64,000 bases of DNA from Azonexus sp. (lineage in GTDB: Bacteria > Pseudomonadota > Gammaproteobacteria > Burkholderiales > Rhodocyclaceae). The position numbers and the translations under genes were made by a program. The stretch is taken from positions 30,728 to 94,727 of the forward strand of contig JAGOBB010000008.1 in NCBI GenBank assembly GCA_017983615.1. The letters are read 5' to 3'. The notes under the pieces were generated by a model. It saw only the letters and a program-made list of their open reading frames with translations. It was not told the origin of the DNA and ran no database searches. Positions 18,933 through 27,234 of the stretch are shown here, piece by piece (positions within the stretch are counted from its first letter, which is position 1; each line of letters begins with the position of its first letter).

Positions 18933-20425
18933 CAGAAGCGCTCCAGTTCCGGGAACTTCATTTCCCCGTGATGCACGTGCATGCGGCCGTATTCGGCGCA
19001 GCGGTGCAGGCTGGGCACGGCCTTGCCGGGATTGAGCAGGCCGCGCTCGTCGAAGGCCGCCTTGACGCGGTGGAAGGCCTCCAGTTCCGGCGTCGCGTAC
19101 TGCACGCACATCTGGTTGATCTTCTCGATGCCAACGCCGTGTTCGCCGGTGATCGAGCCGCCGAGCGCCACCGACAGTTCGAGGATTTCGGCGCCGAAAG
19201 CTTCGGCCCGCTCCCAGTTGCCCGGCTGTGAAGCGTCGTACATGATCAGCGGATGCAGGTTGCCGTCGCCGGCGTGGAAGACGTTGGCGCAGCGCAGGCC
19301 GTATTTGCGCTCCATGCCGGCGATGGCCGACAGCATCTCGGCCAGCCGCTTGCGCGGGATGGTGCCGTCCATGCAGTAATAGTCCGGTGTGATCCGGCCG
19401 ACGGCGGGAAACGCTGCCTTGCGCCCGGCCCAGAACTTGAGCCGCTCGGCTTCCGACTGCGAGACGCGGAGGTCGCTGGCCCCGGCCACCGTCAACACCT
19501 CGGTAACGCGGGCGACTTCCTCGGCGACCTCCTCCGGCGTGCCGTCGGCTTCGCAGAGGAGAATGGCCTCGGCGTTCATGTCGTAGCCCGCCTTGACGAA
19601 GGGCTCGACCGCCGCCGTCGCTGCCTTGTCCATCATCTCCAGGCCGGCCGGGATGATGCCGGCAGCGATGATCGCCGCCACCGCGTCGCCGGCCTGCGCC
19701 ACGTCGGCAAAAGAGGCCATGACGACCTGCGCCAGTTCCGGCTTGGGTACCAGCTTGACGGTCACTTCGGTGACCACGCCGAGCATGCCTTCGGAGCCGA
19801 TCATCAGCGCCAGCAGGTCGTAGCCCGGCGCGTCGAGCGCTTCCGAGCCGATCTCGAAAACCTCGCCCTCGATGCTGACGACGCGGATGCGCAGCACGTT
19901 ATGGACGGTCAGCCCGTATTTCAGGCAATGCACGCCGCCCGAGTTCTCGGCGACGTTGCCGCCCAGCGTGCAGGCGATTTGCGACGAAGGATCGGGCGCG
20001 TAATAGAGGCCGAGGGGCGCCGCCGCTTCCGAAACGGCAAGGTTGCGCACACCCGGTTGCACCACGGCCAGCCGGGCCTCGCGGTCGACGCGCAGGATCT
20101 TGTTGAAGCGGGCCAGCGACAGCACGACGCCCTGGGCGTTCGGCATCGCCCCGCCGGAAAGACCGGTGCCGGCGCCGCGCGCGACGACCGGCACGCCGAG
20201 ATCGTGGCAGGTACGCAGGATGTCGATGACCTGGCCTTCAGTTTCCGGCAGGCAGACGACCAGCGGCAGTTCGCGGTAGGCGGTCAGGCCGTCGCATTCG
20301 TAGGGACGCAGGTCTTCCTCGTCGACCAGCAGGCAGTGGGCCGGCAGGAACAAGCGCAGGCGGCGAAGCAGTGCCGGCAGGTCGGTGCGAGCATCAGGTT
20401 TGTCGTTTGTCGTCATTTTTGCCAT
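18932..20425 (-). CDS. glcD: Glycolate oxidase subunit, FAD-linked
   Basis: 497 residues, matching GlcD of other bacteria (~499). Large FAD-binding and oxidase C-terminal domains: PVVARGAGTGLSGGAMPN, GGNVAENSGGVHCLKYG, HAGDGNLHPL and TGEHGVGIEK with catalytic-site histidines. Catalyses oxidation of glycolate (also D-lactate in relatives). First gene of glcD-glcE-glcF-HDOD, each overlapping or nearly touching the next. It starts at ATG 20425; ATG 20416 is an alternative. Glycerate kinase and hydroxypyruvate isomerase lie directly upstream on the same strand. Confidence 0.95.
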   Translation of the reverse strand: MAKMTTNDKPDARTDLPALLRRLRLFLPAHCLLVDEEDLRPYECDGLTAYRELPLVVCLPETEGQVIDILRTCHDLGVPVVARGAGTGLSGGAMPNAQGVVLSLARFNKILRVDREARLAVVQPGVRNLAVSEAAAPLGLYYAPDPSSQIACTLGGNVAENSGGVHCLKYGLTVHNVLRIRVVSIEGEVFEIGSEALDAPGYDLLALMIGSEGMLGVVTEVTVKLVPKPELAQVVMASFADVAQAGDAVAAIIAAGIIPAGLEMMDKAATAAVEPFVKAGYDMNAEAILLCEADGTPEEVAEEVARVTEVLTVAGASDLRVSQSEAERLKFWAGRKAAFPAVGRITPDYYCMDGTIPRKRLAEMLSAIAGMERKYGLRCANVFHAGDGNLHPLIMYDASQPGNWERAEAFGAEILELSVALGGSITGEHGVGIEKINQMCVQYATPELEAFHRVKAAFDERGLLNPGKAVPSLHRCAEYGRMHVHHGEMKFPELERF

Positions 20426-20426
20426 T

Positions 20427-21683
20427 TTACCCTATCAGGACGGCCCGAAAGTCATTGACGTTGGTTCGCGTCGGGCCGGTGACCAGCAGGTCGCCGAGCC
20501 GGGAAAAAACAGTCCAGGCGTCGTTGTCGGCCAGATGGCCCGGCACATCCAGCCCGGCCGCCCAGGCCCGGGCCAGCGTGTCGGGTTCGATGAAGGCGCC
20601 GGCGTTATCCTCGCTGCCGTCGATGCCGTCGGTGTCGGCGGCCAGCGCATGGATGCCCGGCGCCCCGGCCAGCGCCTGCGCCAGGGCTAGCAGGAATTCG
20701 GTGTTGCGCCCGCCGCGCCCCTGGCCCCTGACGGTCACCGTCGTTTCGCCACCCGACAGCAGCACGCACGGCCTTTTGGCCGGAACACCGTGCCGGGCAC
20801 AAGATTGCGCAATGCCGGCCATGACCTTGCCAACCTCACGCGCCTCGCCTTCCAGCGCGTCGCCAAGGATCAGCGGCGCGATGCCCAGCCGGCGCGCCTC
20901 GGCCGCCGCCGCTTCGAGCATCTGGCGCGGGCTGGCGATCAGCCGGAATTCGCTGCGCGCCAACCGCGGATCGCCGGGTTTCGGCGTTTCCAGCTCACCG
21001 CTGACTAGGCGCTGGCGCACAGCGGGTGGCACCTCGATGGCGTAGGCGTCGAGGACGCGCAGCGCATCGGCGCAGGAGCTCGGATCGCCGACCGTCGGAC
21101 CGGAAGCGATGACCGCCGGATCGTCGCCCGGCACGTCGGAAATCGCCAGAGTCAGCACACTGGCCGGATAGGCGGCGGCAGCAAGGCGTCCGCCCTTGAT
21201 CGCCGACAGGTGCTTGCGCACGCAATTGATCTCGCCGATGCTCGCCCCCGACCTGAGCAGCGCCGAGGTGAGCGCCCGCTTCACCTCCAGCGTCACACCC
21301 GCGGCCGGTGCCGCCAGCAAGGCCGAACCGCCGCCGGAAAACAACGCCAAAACGCGATCTGCTACGGTCAGCCCGGAAATTTGCCCAAAAATGGAATCTG
21401 CCGCTGCCGCCCCGGCCGCATCCGGCACCGGGTGCGCCGCCTCGACCACCTCGATGCGTTGGCAGGGCACGCCATGGCCGTAGCGCGTCACGACCAGCCC
21501 GGCGAGCGGCCCCGACCAATGCCGCTCGACCGCCTGCGCCATCGCCGCCGCGGCCTTGCCAGCCCCGATCACGATCAGCCGCCCGCCATCGTCCGGTGGC
21601 AGATGCGGCGGCAAGCAGTGCGCCGGATCGGCAGCGGCGATCGCCGCATCGAACAGGCGGCGCAGCAGTTCGCGCGGCGTCAA
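20427..21683 (-). CDS. Glycerate 2-kinase (GckA/TtuD, MOFRL family)
   Basis: 418 residues from TTG 21683, which overlaps the hyi stop as TTGA and gives the family's usual N-terminus TPRELLRRLFDAAIAAADP; a longer reading from TTG 21737 would overlap hyi by 58 bases. Phosphorylates D-glycerate to 2-phosphoglycerate. Seen: RLIVIGAGKAAAAMA, LFSGGGSALLAAP, INCVRKHLSAIKGGRLA, SDVPGDDPAVIASGPT, and C-terminal LLSGGETTVTVRGQGRGGRN. Often misnamed hydroxypyruvate reductase. It ends two bases before glcD begins. Confidence 0.9.
   Translation of the reverse strand: MTPRELLRRLFDAAIAAADPAHCLPPHLPPDDGGRLIVIGAGKAAAAMAQAVERHWSGPLAGLVVTRYGHGVPCQRIEVVEAAHPVPDAAGAAAADSIFGQISGLTVADRVLALFSGGGSALLAAPAAGVTLEVKRALTSALLRSGASIGEINCVRKHLSAIKGGRLAAAAYPASVLTLAISDVPGDDPAVIASGPTVGDPSSCADALRVLDAYAIEVPPAVRQRLVSGELETPKPGDPRLARSEFRLIASPRQMLEAAAAEARRLGIAPLILGDALEGEAREVGKVMAGIAQSCARHGVPAKRPCVLLSGGETTVTVRGQGRGGRNTEFLLALAQALAGAPGIHALAADTDGIDGSEDNAGAFIEPDTLARAWAAGLDVPGHLADNDAWTVFSRLGDLLVTGPTRTNVNDFRAVLIG
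21359..21391 (+). repeat. Candidate uptake-signal motif, site 5 (core variant)
   Basis: Inside the glycerate kinase gene. CTGCTACGGTCA, five bases, GAAATTTG, then A5. The gene's strand reads LTVAD here. Confidence 0.7.
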
Positions 21684-22453
21684 ATCGGTCGCCAGCCCAG
21701 CCCCGCTTCGGTTGTCGTCAGCGGCTTGTATTCGCAACCGACCCAGCCGGCGTAACCGAGCCGGTCGAGCACTGAAAAAAGGAAGGGGTAATTGATCTCG
21801 CCGGTGCCCGGTTCGTGCCGCCCGGGGTTATCGGCAATCTGGACGTGACCGATGTGCTGGAAGTTTTCCTCTATGGTCCGCGCCAGATCGCCCTGGATGA
21901 TCTGGGCGTGATAGAGATCGAGCTGCAGCTTCACATTGCTACGGTCTATGCTCTCCAGCAGGCGAAAGCCTTTGTCGACGTTGTCCAGCCAGTAGCCCGG
22001 CATGTCGATCCGGCTGTTGATCGGCTCGATCATCACCGTCGCCCCGATGGTCGCGAAACGGTCGGCGGCGAACTGAAGGTTGGCGATGTAGGTCGCCTCC
22101 AGCTCGGCCTCGGAAACGCCCCACGGACACAGCCCGGCCATGCAATGGACGCGCTCGCAGTCGAGCACCATTGCGTAGTCCAGCGCCTGCTCAACGCCCT
22201 CGGCAAACTCGCCCTGGCGGTGCGGCAAGCAGGCGATGCCGCGCTCGCCGGCCGCCCAGTCGCCCGGCGGCAGGTTGAACAGCACCTGCTCAACATCGGC
22301 CGCCTTCAGCCACTCGGCGACATCATGCGCCGGCCAGTCGTAGGGAAACAAGTATTCGACCCCCTGAAACCCGGCCGCCGCTGACCGCTGGAAGCGGTCA
22401 CGGAAGGCCACGTCGGTGAACAGAAAACTGAGATTGGCGGCGAACTTTGGCAT
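21680..22453 (-). CDS. hyi: Hydroxypyruvate isomerase
   Basis: 257 residues, TIM-barrel of the AP-endonuclease-2/xylose isomerase family. Interconverts hydroxypyruvate and tartronate semialdehyde. Seen: N-terminal ANLSFLFTD, PYDWPAHDVAEWL, VHCMAGLCP, the acidic active-site residues in MIEPINSRIDMPGYWLD and CEYKPLT near the end. Heads the hyi-glycerate kinase-glcDEF run. A motif copy (site 6) sits inside. Confidence 0.92.
   Translation of the reverse strand: MPKFAANLSFLFTDVAFRDRFQRSAAAGFQGVEYLFPYDWPAHDVAEWLKAADVEQVLFNLPPGDWAAGERGIACLPHRQGEFAEGVEQALDYAMVLDCERVHCMAGLCPWGVSEAELEATYIANLQFAADRFATIGATVMIEPINSRIDMPGYWLDNVDKGFRLLESIDRSNVKLQLDLYHAQIIQGDLARTIEENFQHIGHVQIADNPGRHEPGTGEINYPFLFSVLDRLGYAGWVGCEYKPLTTTEAGLGWRPI
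21936..21950 (+). repeat. Candidate uptake-signal motif, site 6 (core only)
   Basis: Inside hyi. TTGCTACGGTC core without the A/T tracts; the weakest of the 18. On the gene strand it encodes DRSN. Confidence 0.45.
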
Positions 22454-22514
22454 GGCAGCGACAGTCTGTTACGCGGCCCCTCAGTATAATCCCGGCCATT
22501 CAAGGAGAGACACC

Positions 22515-23093
22515 GTGAGCAACACTGAAAATGAACGCAAGGGCAACCGCCTGTCGAAAATCGTCACCCGCACCGGCGACGCCGGCACCACCGGCCTCGG
22601 CGACGGCACCCGGACGACCAAGGACAGCCTGCGCATCGACGCCATCGGCGAAACCGACGAACTGAATTCGACCATCGGCCTGCTGCTCTGCGAGGAAATG
22701 CCGGACGACATCCGCAGCGCCCTGCTCGACATCCAGCACGACCTGTTCGATCTCGGCGGCGAACTCTGCCTGCCCGGCATGAACATCATCAAGGACACCC
22801 AGGTAGCGCGACTGGAAGAACTCGCCGAAGCCTTCAACGCCGACCTGCCAATGCTCAAGGAATTCATCCTGCCCGGCGGCACCCGTGCCGCCGCCTTCGC
22901 CCACCTGTGCCGCACCGTCTGCCGGCGCGCCGAGCGCTCGATGTGCCGTCTGCACGGAGCCGAACCCTTGTCCGACGCCGCCCGCCGCTACATCAACCGC
23001 CTCTCCGACCTTCTCTTCATCCTCGGTCGCGCGCTCAACCGTGCCGGTGGTAGTGGCGATGTGTTGTGGCAAAAGGGCAAGACTGCCGCCTGA
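22515..23093 (+). CDS. Cob(I)alamin adenosyltransferase, PduO type
   Basis: 192 residues from GTG 22515, with AAGGAGA seven bases upstream; the longer open frame has no such site. Transfers the adenosyl group of ATP to cob(I)alamin to make coenzyme B12. The ATP-binding N-terminus TRTGDAGTTGLGDGTR and the C-terminal helix NRLSDLLFILGRALNR are diagnostic of PduO/MMAB enzymes. Divergent from hyi, with a short shared promoter region. It points to B12-dependent mutases or lyases in this organism. Confidence 0.93.
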   Translation: MSNTENERKGNRLSKIVTRTGDAGTTGLGDGTRTTKDSLRIDAIGETDELNSTIGLLLCEEMPDDIRSALLDIQHDLFDLGGELCLPGMNIIKDTQVARLEELAEAFNADLPMLKEFILPGGTRAAAFAHLCRTVCRRAERSMCRLHGAEPLSDAARRYINRLSDLLFILGRALNRAGGSGDVLWQKGKTAA

Positions 23094-23164
23094 GATTGCT
23101 CCGCAGCTCTTGATCGAAAAGCGTTTGTGACGCGATAATTTTCGCCTGCATCGAGGCAACCATC

Positions 23165-23383
23165 TTGTACCGCGTCGTCACCAAATACCGCAACGGCACC
23201 GCCCGCCCCGTCGTCGAGCGCGGCCCTTGGCACGTCTCGCACAAGACGGCCGACTACTGGGCCGACCTGCTGCGCGGCCAGGGTTACGACACCAGTGTCG
23301 AAGGCGACAACGGCTTGATCGCCGGCCCTGCCGCTGCCGATGACAACCGCGCCCTGGCCGACGCCCTTTCCAGCATGGCCTGA
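23165..23383 (+). CDS. Small protein of unknown function
   Basis: 72 residues from a TTG start preceded by GAGGC. Reads MYRVVTKYRNGTARP, then a short acidic-aromatic body (HVSHKTADYWADLLRGQGYD) and a Ala-rich C-terminal helix. It looks like a single alpha/beta unit of the kind in small 'helicase-like' or regulatory proteins; no family recognised. Base composition matches the neighbours. It follows the adenosyltransferase by 71 bases. Confidence 0.55.
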   Translation: MYRVVTKYRNGTARPVVERGPWHVSHKTADYWADLLRGQGYDTSVEGDNGLIAGPAAADDNRALADALSSMA

Positions 23384-23397
23384 GCGCAGCGCTGAAA

Positions 23398-24489
23398 TTA
23401 CTCGGCGGCTTCCGCCACCCGCCTTGCCCGGACGGCGGCGGCCAGCTGCTCCAGCACTTTCAGGCTGTCTTCCCAGTTGATGCAGGCGTCGGTGATGCTC
23501 TGTCCGTAGGTCAAGGGGGTATCGGGCGACAGGTCCTGGCGGCCTTCGACCAGGTGCGACTCGACCATGACGCCGACGATGCGCTCTTCGCCGCCGGCGA
23601 TCTGCCCGGCGACGCTATCGCAGACTTCCATCTGCAGCTTGTACTGCTTGCGGCTGTTGCCGTGCGAGAAGTCGATCATCAGCCGGGCGGCGAGGCCAGC
23701 CTTGGCGATTTCGGTGCACGCCGCGTCGACGCTGGCGGCGTCGTAGTTCGGCTCCTTGCCGCCGCGCAGGATCACGTGGCAGTCCTCGTTGCCGAGCGTC
23801 GACACGATCGCGGTGTGGCCGGACTTGGTGACCGACAGGAAATGGTGCGGTGAGTTGGCCGAGCGGATGGCATCGACGGCGATTCGCATGTTGCCGTCGG
23901 TGCCGTTCTTGAAGCCGACCGGGCACGACAGGCCGGAAGCCAGTTCGCGATGGACCTGCGATTCGGTGGTACGCGCGCCGATGGCGCCCCAGGCGATCAG
24001 GTCGGCGGTGTACTGCGGGGTGATGGTGTCGAGGAACTCGGTGGCGCAGGGCAGGTCGAGTTCGTTGATTTCGAGCAGGATGCGCCGCGCCAGGCGCAGG
24101 CCTTCGTTGATGCGGAAGGTGTTGTCGAGGCGCGGGTCATTGATCAGCCCCTTCCAGCCGACGGTAGTGCGCGGCTTTTCGAAATAGACGCGCATGACGA
24201 CGATCAGGTCATCGGCATATTTGTCGGCTTCCTTGGCCAGCTTTCGGGCGTAATCCATGGCTACGTCGTAGTCGTGGATCGAACAGGGGCCGATGACGAC
24301 CAGAAGGCGGTCGTCGGCACCATGCAGTACGCGGTGGATAGCCTGGCGGGCGGCGTAGGTGGTCTGGGCCGCCCGATTGGTCACCGGATACTCGCGGAAA
24401 ACGTGGGCCGGCGGTACCAGCTCCTTGATTTCCTTGATGCGGACGTCGTCGGTATTCGGCTTGTTTTGCGGCGTCATGGCCTGCCCCAT
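23398..24489 (-). CDS. aroG: 3-deoxy-7-phosphoheptulonate (DAHP) synthase, class I
   Basis: 363 residues. First step of the shikimate pathway: phosphoenolpyruvate + erythrose 4-phosphate to DAHP. Seen: VIGPCSIHDYDVAM, RVYFEKPRTTVGWKGLINDP, GARTTESQVHRELASGLS, PVGFKNGTDG, KSGHTAIVSTLGNEDCHVILRGG, MIDFSHGNSRKQ. These are AroF/G/H-type enterobacterial-like enzymes, normally feedback-inhibited by an aromatic amino acid; the specificity cannot be read directly. ATG at 24477 is an alternative start. Confidence 0.93.
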   Translation of the reverse strand: MGQAMTPQNKPNTDDVRIKEIKELVPPAHVFREYPVTNRAAQTTYAARQAIHRVLHGADDRLLVVIGPCSIHDYDVAMDYARKLAKEADKYADDLIVVMRVYFEKPRTTVGWKGLINDPRLDNTFRINEGLRLARRILLEINELDLPCATEFLDTITPQYTADLIAWGAIGARTTESQVHRELASGLSCPVGFKNGTDGNMRIAVDAIRSANSPHHFLSVTKSGHTAIVSTLGNEDCHVILRGGKEPNYDAASVDAACTEIAKAGLAARLMIDFSHGNSRKQYKLQMEVCDSVAGQIAGGEERIVGVMVESHLVEGRQDLSPDTPLTYGQSITDACINWEDSLKVLEQLAAAVRARRVAEAAE

Positions 24490-24522
24490 TCAAAAATTGC
24501 TGGAAACGGTGCATTCTACCGG

Positions 24523-25635
24523 ATGCCCATGGAAGACTTCGACCCTGCTCCCTCTGCGAAAATTCCCGCGCAGCCCTTCAAGGGACGGGGCGCGGCGGGC
24601 AATGTCGCGAATCGCTTCAGCACAGACACCCGCCAGGCCGAGGCCGATGGCTGGGAGCCACCGGAACCCTCCCTGCCGCAGACGCGCCTGCTGGTCGACA
24701 GTGCAAAAAGTATCATCAGCCGCAACGATTCGCCGGATCTCGGCTTTGATCAGTCGCTGAATCCTTACCGGGGCTGCGAGCACGGCTGCATCTACTGCTA
24801 CGCCCGGCCGACCCACGCTTATCTGGGCCTGTCGCCGGGGCTGGATTTCGAAACGCAGATATTCTCCAAACCCGATGCCGCCCGCCTGTTGCGCGAAGAA
24901 CTGGGCAAGCCGGGCTACGCCTGCTCGACCATCGCGCTCGGCACCGCGACCGATGCCTACCAGCCCTTCGAGCGTCAGGCCAAGCTGACCCGCGCGGTGC
25001 TCGAGGTGCTGCTCGAAACGCGCCACCCGGTCAGCGTCGTCACCAAGTCGTCGCTGGTCGTCCGCGACATCGACCTGTGGTCGGAACTGGCCCGCCTGAA
25101 CCTCGCCCAAGTGGCGATTTCGCTGACCACGCTGAACGGCCCGCTGGCCCGCCAGCTCGAACCGCGCGCCAGTGCGCCGCATGCCCGCCTGGAAGCGATG
25201 GCGAAGCTGGCGGCAGCCGGGGTGCCAGTATCGGTTTTCGTGGCGCCACTGATTCCCGGCATTAACGATCACGAGCTTGAAAAGCTGCTCGCCTCAGCCC
25301 GCGAGCATGGCGCCGGCAGCGCCAGTTACACCCTGCTGCGCCTGCCGCATGAAGTGGCCGGCCTGTTTCGCGAGTGGCTGGACTGGCATGCTCCCGAAAA
25401 GGCAGCGCGGGTCATGTCGGTGCTTTATGACTTGCGCGGCCAGCGCGCCAACGACGCCCGCTTTGGCAGCCGAATGACCGGGCTCGGCCATTTTGCCGAA
25501 CTGCTGCGCCAGCGCTTCGACCTCGCCTGCCGTCGCTGCGGCCTGTCGCAGGCACTTCCCCGCCTCGATAGCAGCCAGTTCACGCCACCGCGCCGGGCGG
25601 ATGCCAACGAGGACCGACAACTCAGCCTGTTTTAA
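24523..25635 (+). CDS. PA0069-family radical SAM protein
   Basis: 370 residues from ATG 24523 (MPMEDFDPAPSAK); a much longer open frame upstream overlaps aroG and is not coding. The radical SAM cluster motif reads GCEHGCIYCYAR, after NPYRGC, as in the PA0069/Rv2578c group, whose substrate is unknown (some relate to DNA spore-photoproduct-lyase-like folds). Further: LGTATDAYQPFERQAKLTR, VSVVTKSSLVVRDIDLW, APLIPGINDHELE. Divergent from aroG. Confidence 0.85.
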   Translation: MPMEDFDPAPSAKIPAQPFKGRGAAGNVANRFSTDTRQAEADGWEPPEPSLPQTRLLVDSAKSIISRNDSPDLGFDQSLNPYRGCEHGCIYCYARPTHAYLGLSPGLDFETQIFSKPDAARLLREELGKPGYACSTIALGTATDAYQPFERQAKLTRAVLEVLLETRHPVSVVTKSSLVVRDIDLWSELARLNLAQVAISLTTLNGPLARQLEPRASAPHARLEAMAKLAAAGVPVSVFVAPLIPGINDHELEKLLASAREHGAGSASYTLLRLPHEVAGLFREWLDWHAPEKAARVMSVLYDLRGQRANDARFGSRMTGLGHFAELLRQRFDLACRRCGLSQALPRLDSSQFTPPRRADANEDRQLSLF

Positions 25636-25676
25636 GCAAGGCGCGCCGGAGACGGCGCGTCGCCGGTCGAGGAAAA

Positions 25677-25714
25677 GCCAAATGCTACGGTCGGCCGATT
25701 ATTTGGGCAATTTC
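25677..25714 (+). repeat. Candidate uptake-signal motif, site 7 (full)
   Basis: Intergenic, just past the 3' end of the PilJ-domain gene. GCCAAATGCTACGGTCGGCC, then TTATTTG and an AATTT tract. Confidence 0.8.
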
Positions 25715-26481
25715 TCGTACAGGCCGACAACGCCTTCCATTTCTTCCAGGATGCGCTCGCTGGTCGTCGCCACGGCCAGTTGCGGCCGCTTGTCGGCACC
25801 GCTTTTCTGTCCCAGCGCGTTTTCGAAGAAAAACCACTGCTGCTTGACCAGCTCCAGGCTGTCCTTGATCGGCGAAGTATTGGCCGGGGCCGTAACGAGT
25901 TCCTGCAGGGCCTCGGCAAACTCCTTGCGCGCCTTGTCGAGATTGGCCGCGCTCTTGTCGTCGGCGATGCCCCAGGCCCGAGCCTGGTAAAACTTGGCCA
26001 TGCGTTGCGACAACATGCGCTGGCGACCGGAAATATTGACCAGCCGGGCCGCGTTGGAAGCCGAGTGCTTTTCCAGCTGAACCGTGCCCTGATGCGCCAG
26101 CGCCAGGACGTCTTCCGAAAGTTCAAGCACCTTCCGGCCATTGTCCGGCGACGGCACGGCGCCGAGCAGCAGGTCCTTGTAGGCCAGCCAGGACGTTTCG
26201 AGCTTCAGGTAGGTTGCCTTGATTTCCGGCGTCGGGGCGTAGTTTTTCAGTTCGACCAACTGGCGGTCGAAGACAGCCACAGACGCGTCCAGGACCTTCT
26301 TGCTGCGGTCGACGTCGATTTGCTGGCCAATCTGAAAATAGGCTTTGGCAATGCGCTGCGAGAGCATCCGCTGGCGACCGGCCTTGTTAACCGCGACATT
26401 CGGATCGCTGATCTGCGCCTGTGCATCGACAAAGGAAAACGCAAGCGCGAAGGCAACGATGATGCCGAAAATGGATTTCAT
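25699..26481 (-). CDS. Periplasmic protein with two PilJ-type sensor domains
   Basis: 260 residues from ATG 26481 (MKSIFGIIVAFALAFSFVDAQAQ), a signal peptide. The mature part holds two copies of the PilJ N-terminal domain (type IV pili chemotaxis sensor), each opened by NKAGRQRMLSQRIAKAYF (about residue 32) and ISGRQRMLSQRMAKFYQ (about 149). These are the input halves of nitrate/nitrite-type sensors such as NarX relatives, here free-standing without transmembrane or signalling parts. A ligand is not known; a periplasmic anion-binding role is a guess. Confidence 0.8.
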   Translation of the reverse strand: MKSIFGIIVAFALAFSFVDAQAQISDPNVAVNKAGRQRMLSQRIAKAYFQIGQQIDVDRSKKVLDASVAVFDRQLVELKNYAPTPEIKATYLKLETSWLAYKDLLLGAVPSPDNGRKVLELSEDVLALAHQGTVQLEKHSASNAARLVNISGRQRMLSQRMAKFYQARAWGIADDKSAANLDKARKEFAEALQELVTAPANTSPIKDSLELVKQQWFFFENALGQKSGADKRPQLAVATTSERILEEMEGVVGLYEKLPK

Positions 26482-26560
26482 GGGGGGTCTCCGATAGCAG
26501 CCTATTTGCAAAGGCAAAATAGCTGCTACACGGCCTGACAACCATGATACGCATCAACAT

Positions 26561-26578
26561 TGTCACGCCACCGTGACA
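26561..26578. terminator. Small hairpin after the diheme cytochrome gene
   Basis: Perfect 7-base stem TGTCACG with loop CCAC, nine bases past the cytochrome stop. No clear T-run, so it may be a weak terminator or an operator for the next gene. Confidence 0.35.
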
Positions 26579-26586
26579 GGCGCCGC

Positions 26587-27204
26587 TCAGGGCAGTTGCG
26601 TCAGATAGCTGGCTACAGCGACGATGTCCTCGTTTTTCAGCGTCGCGGTGGCGATGGTCATCAACTGGTTGTTGCGAACACCGGTGTTGTCGCGATAGCG
26701 GGTGATCGACGACTTCAGATAGGAGAGCTTTTGTGCCGCAAGGCGCGGATAGAGTTCATTGCCCCGCGCCTGCTCGCCATGACAGCGAGCGCACAACTTG
26801 CCGAAAAGCACCTTGCCTTGCGCAACCTGGGCCGCATCGGCCGGCGTGGGCGCAACCGGCACACTGGCGTAATAGAGGGCGATCTGCACCCGCTCCTCGT
26901 CCTTGAGGACCTTGATCAGGCCCTGCATGAACTGATCCTTGCGCTCGCCGCTACCGAACTTGCGAATCTGCTCAAGCAGATAGGCCGGATTCTGGCCGGC
27001 CAGATTGGGAATTTCTGGCGCCTTGCTGATGCCCTCGTCTCCGTGGCAATTGACGCAGAAAAATGTGGCTTTCTTACCGGCGTCAACCGCGACCTTCAGG
27101 GCAGCCTGATCGGACTGGACCGCTTTAAGCCGCTCCTGCAGGTTTGTCTGCGCTTGTGACAGCGCGGAAACCGCCAATCCCAGCAATAACCAAGCATGAC
27201 GCAT
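26587..27204 (-). CDS. Diheme cytochrome c (c4 type)
   Basis: 205 residues, signal peptide (residues 1-~18), and two CXXCH heme sites, CVNCH (about residue 49) and CARCH (about 139). The two halves are similar (each ends in a Met-containing segment), as in cytochrome c4, a soluble or loosely attached periplasmic electron carrier delivering to cytochrome c oxidases. Regularly associated with aerobic and microaerobic respiration. It stands between the PilJ-domain gene and tldD; both are on the same strand. Confidence 0.88.
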   Translation of the reverse strand: MRHAWLLLGLAVSALSQAQTNLQERLKAVQSDQAALKVAVDAGKKATFFCVNCHGDEGISKAPEIPNLAGQNPAYLLEQIRKFGSGERKDQFMQGLIKVLKDEERVQIALYYASVPVAPTPADAAQVAQGKVLFGKLCARCHGEQARGNELYPRLAAQKLSYLKSSITRYRDNTGVRNNQLMTIATATLKNEDIVAVASYLTQLP

Positions 27205-27234
27205 AATTATTCATTTCCTGACAGTGTGACGGCA

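Noticed and set aside
23950-25635. 561-codon reading of the radical SAM gene
   Set aside because: Its first ~190 residues are antisense to aroG; MPMEDF at 24523 is the real start.
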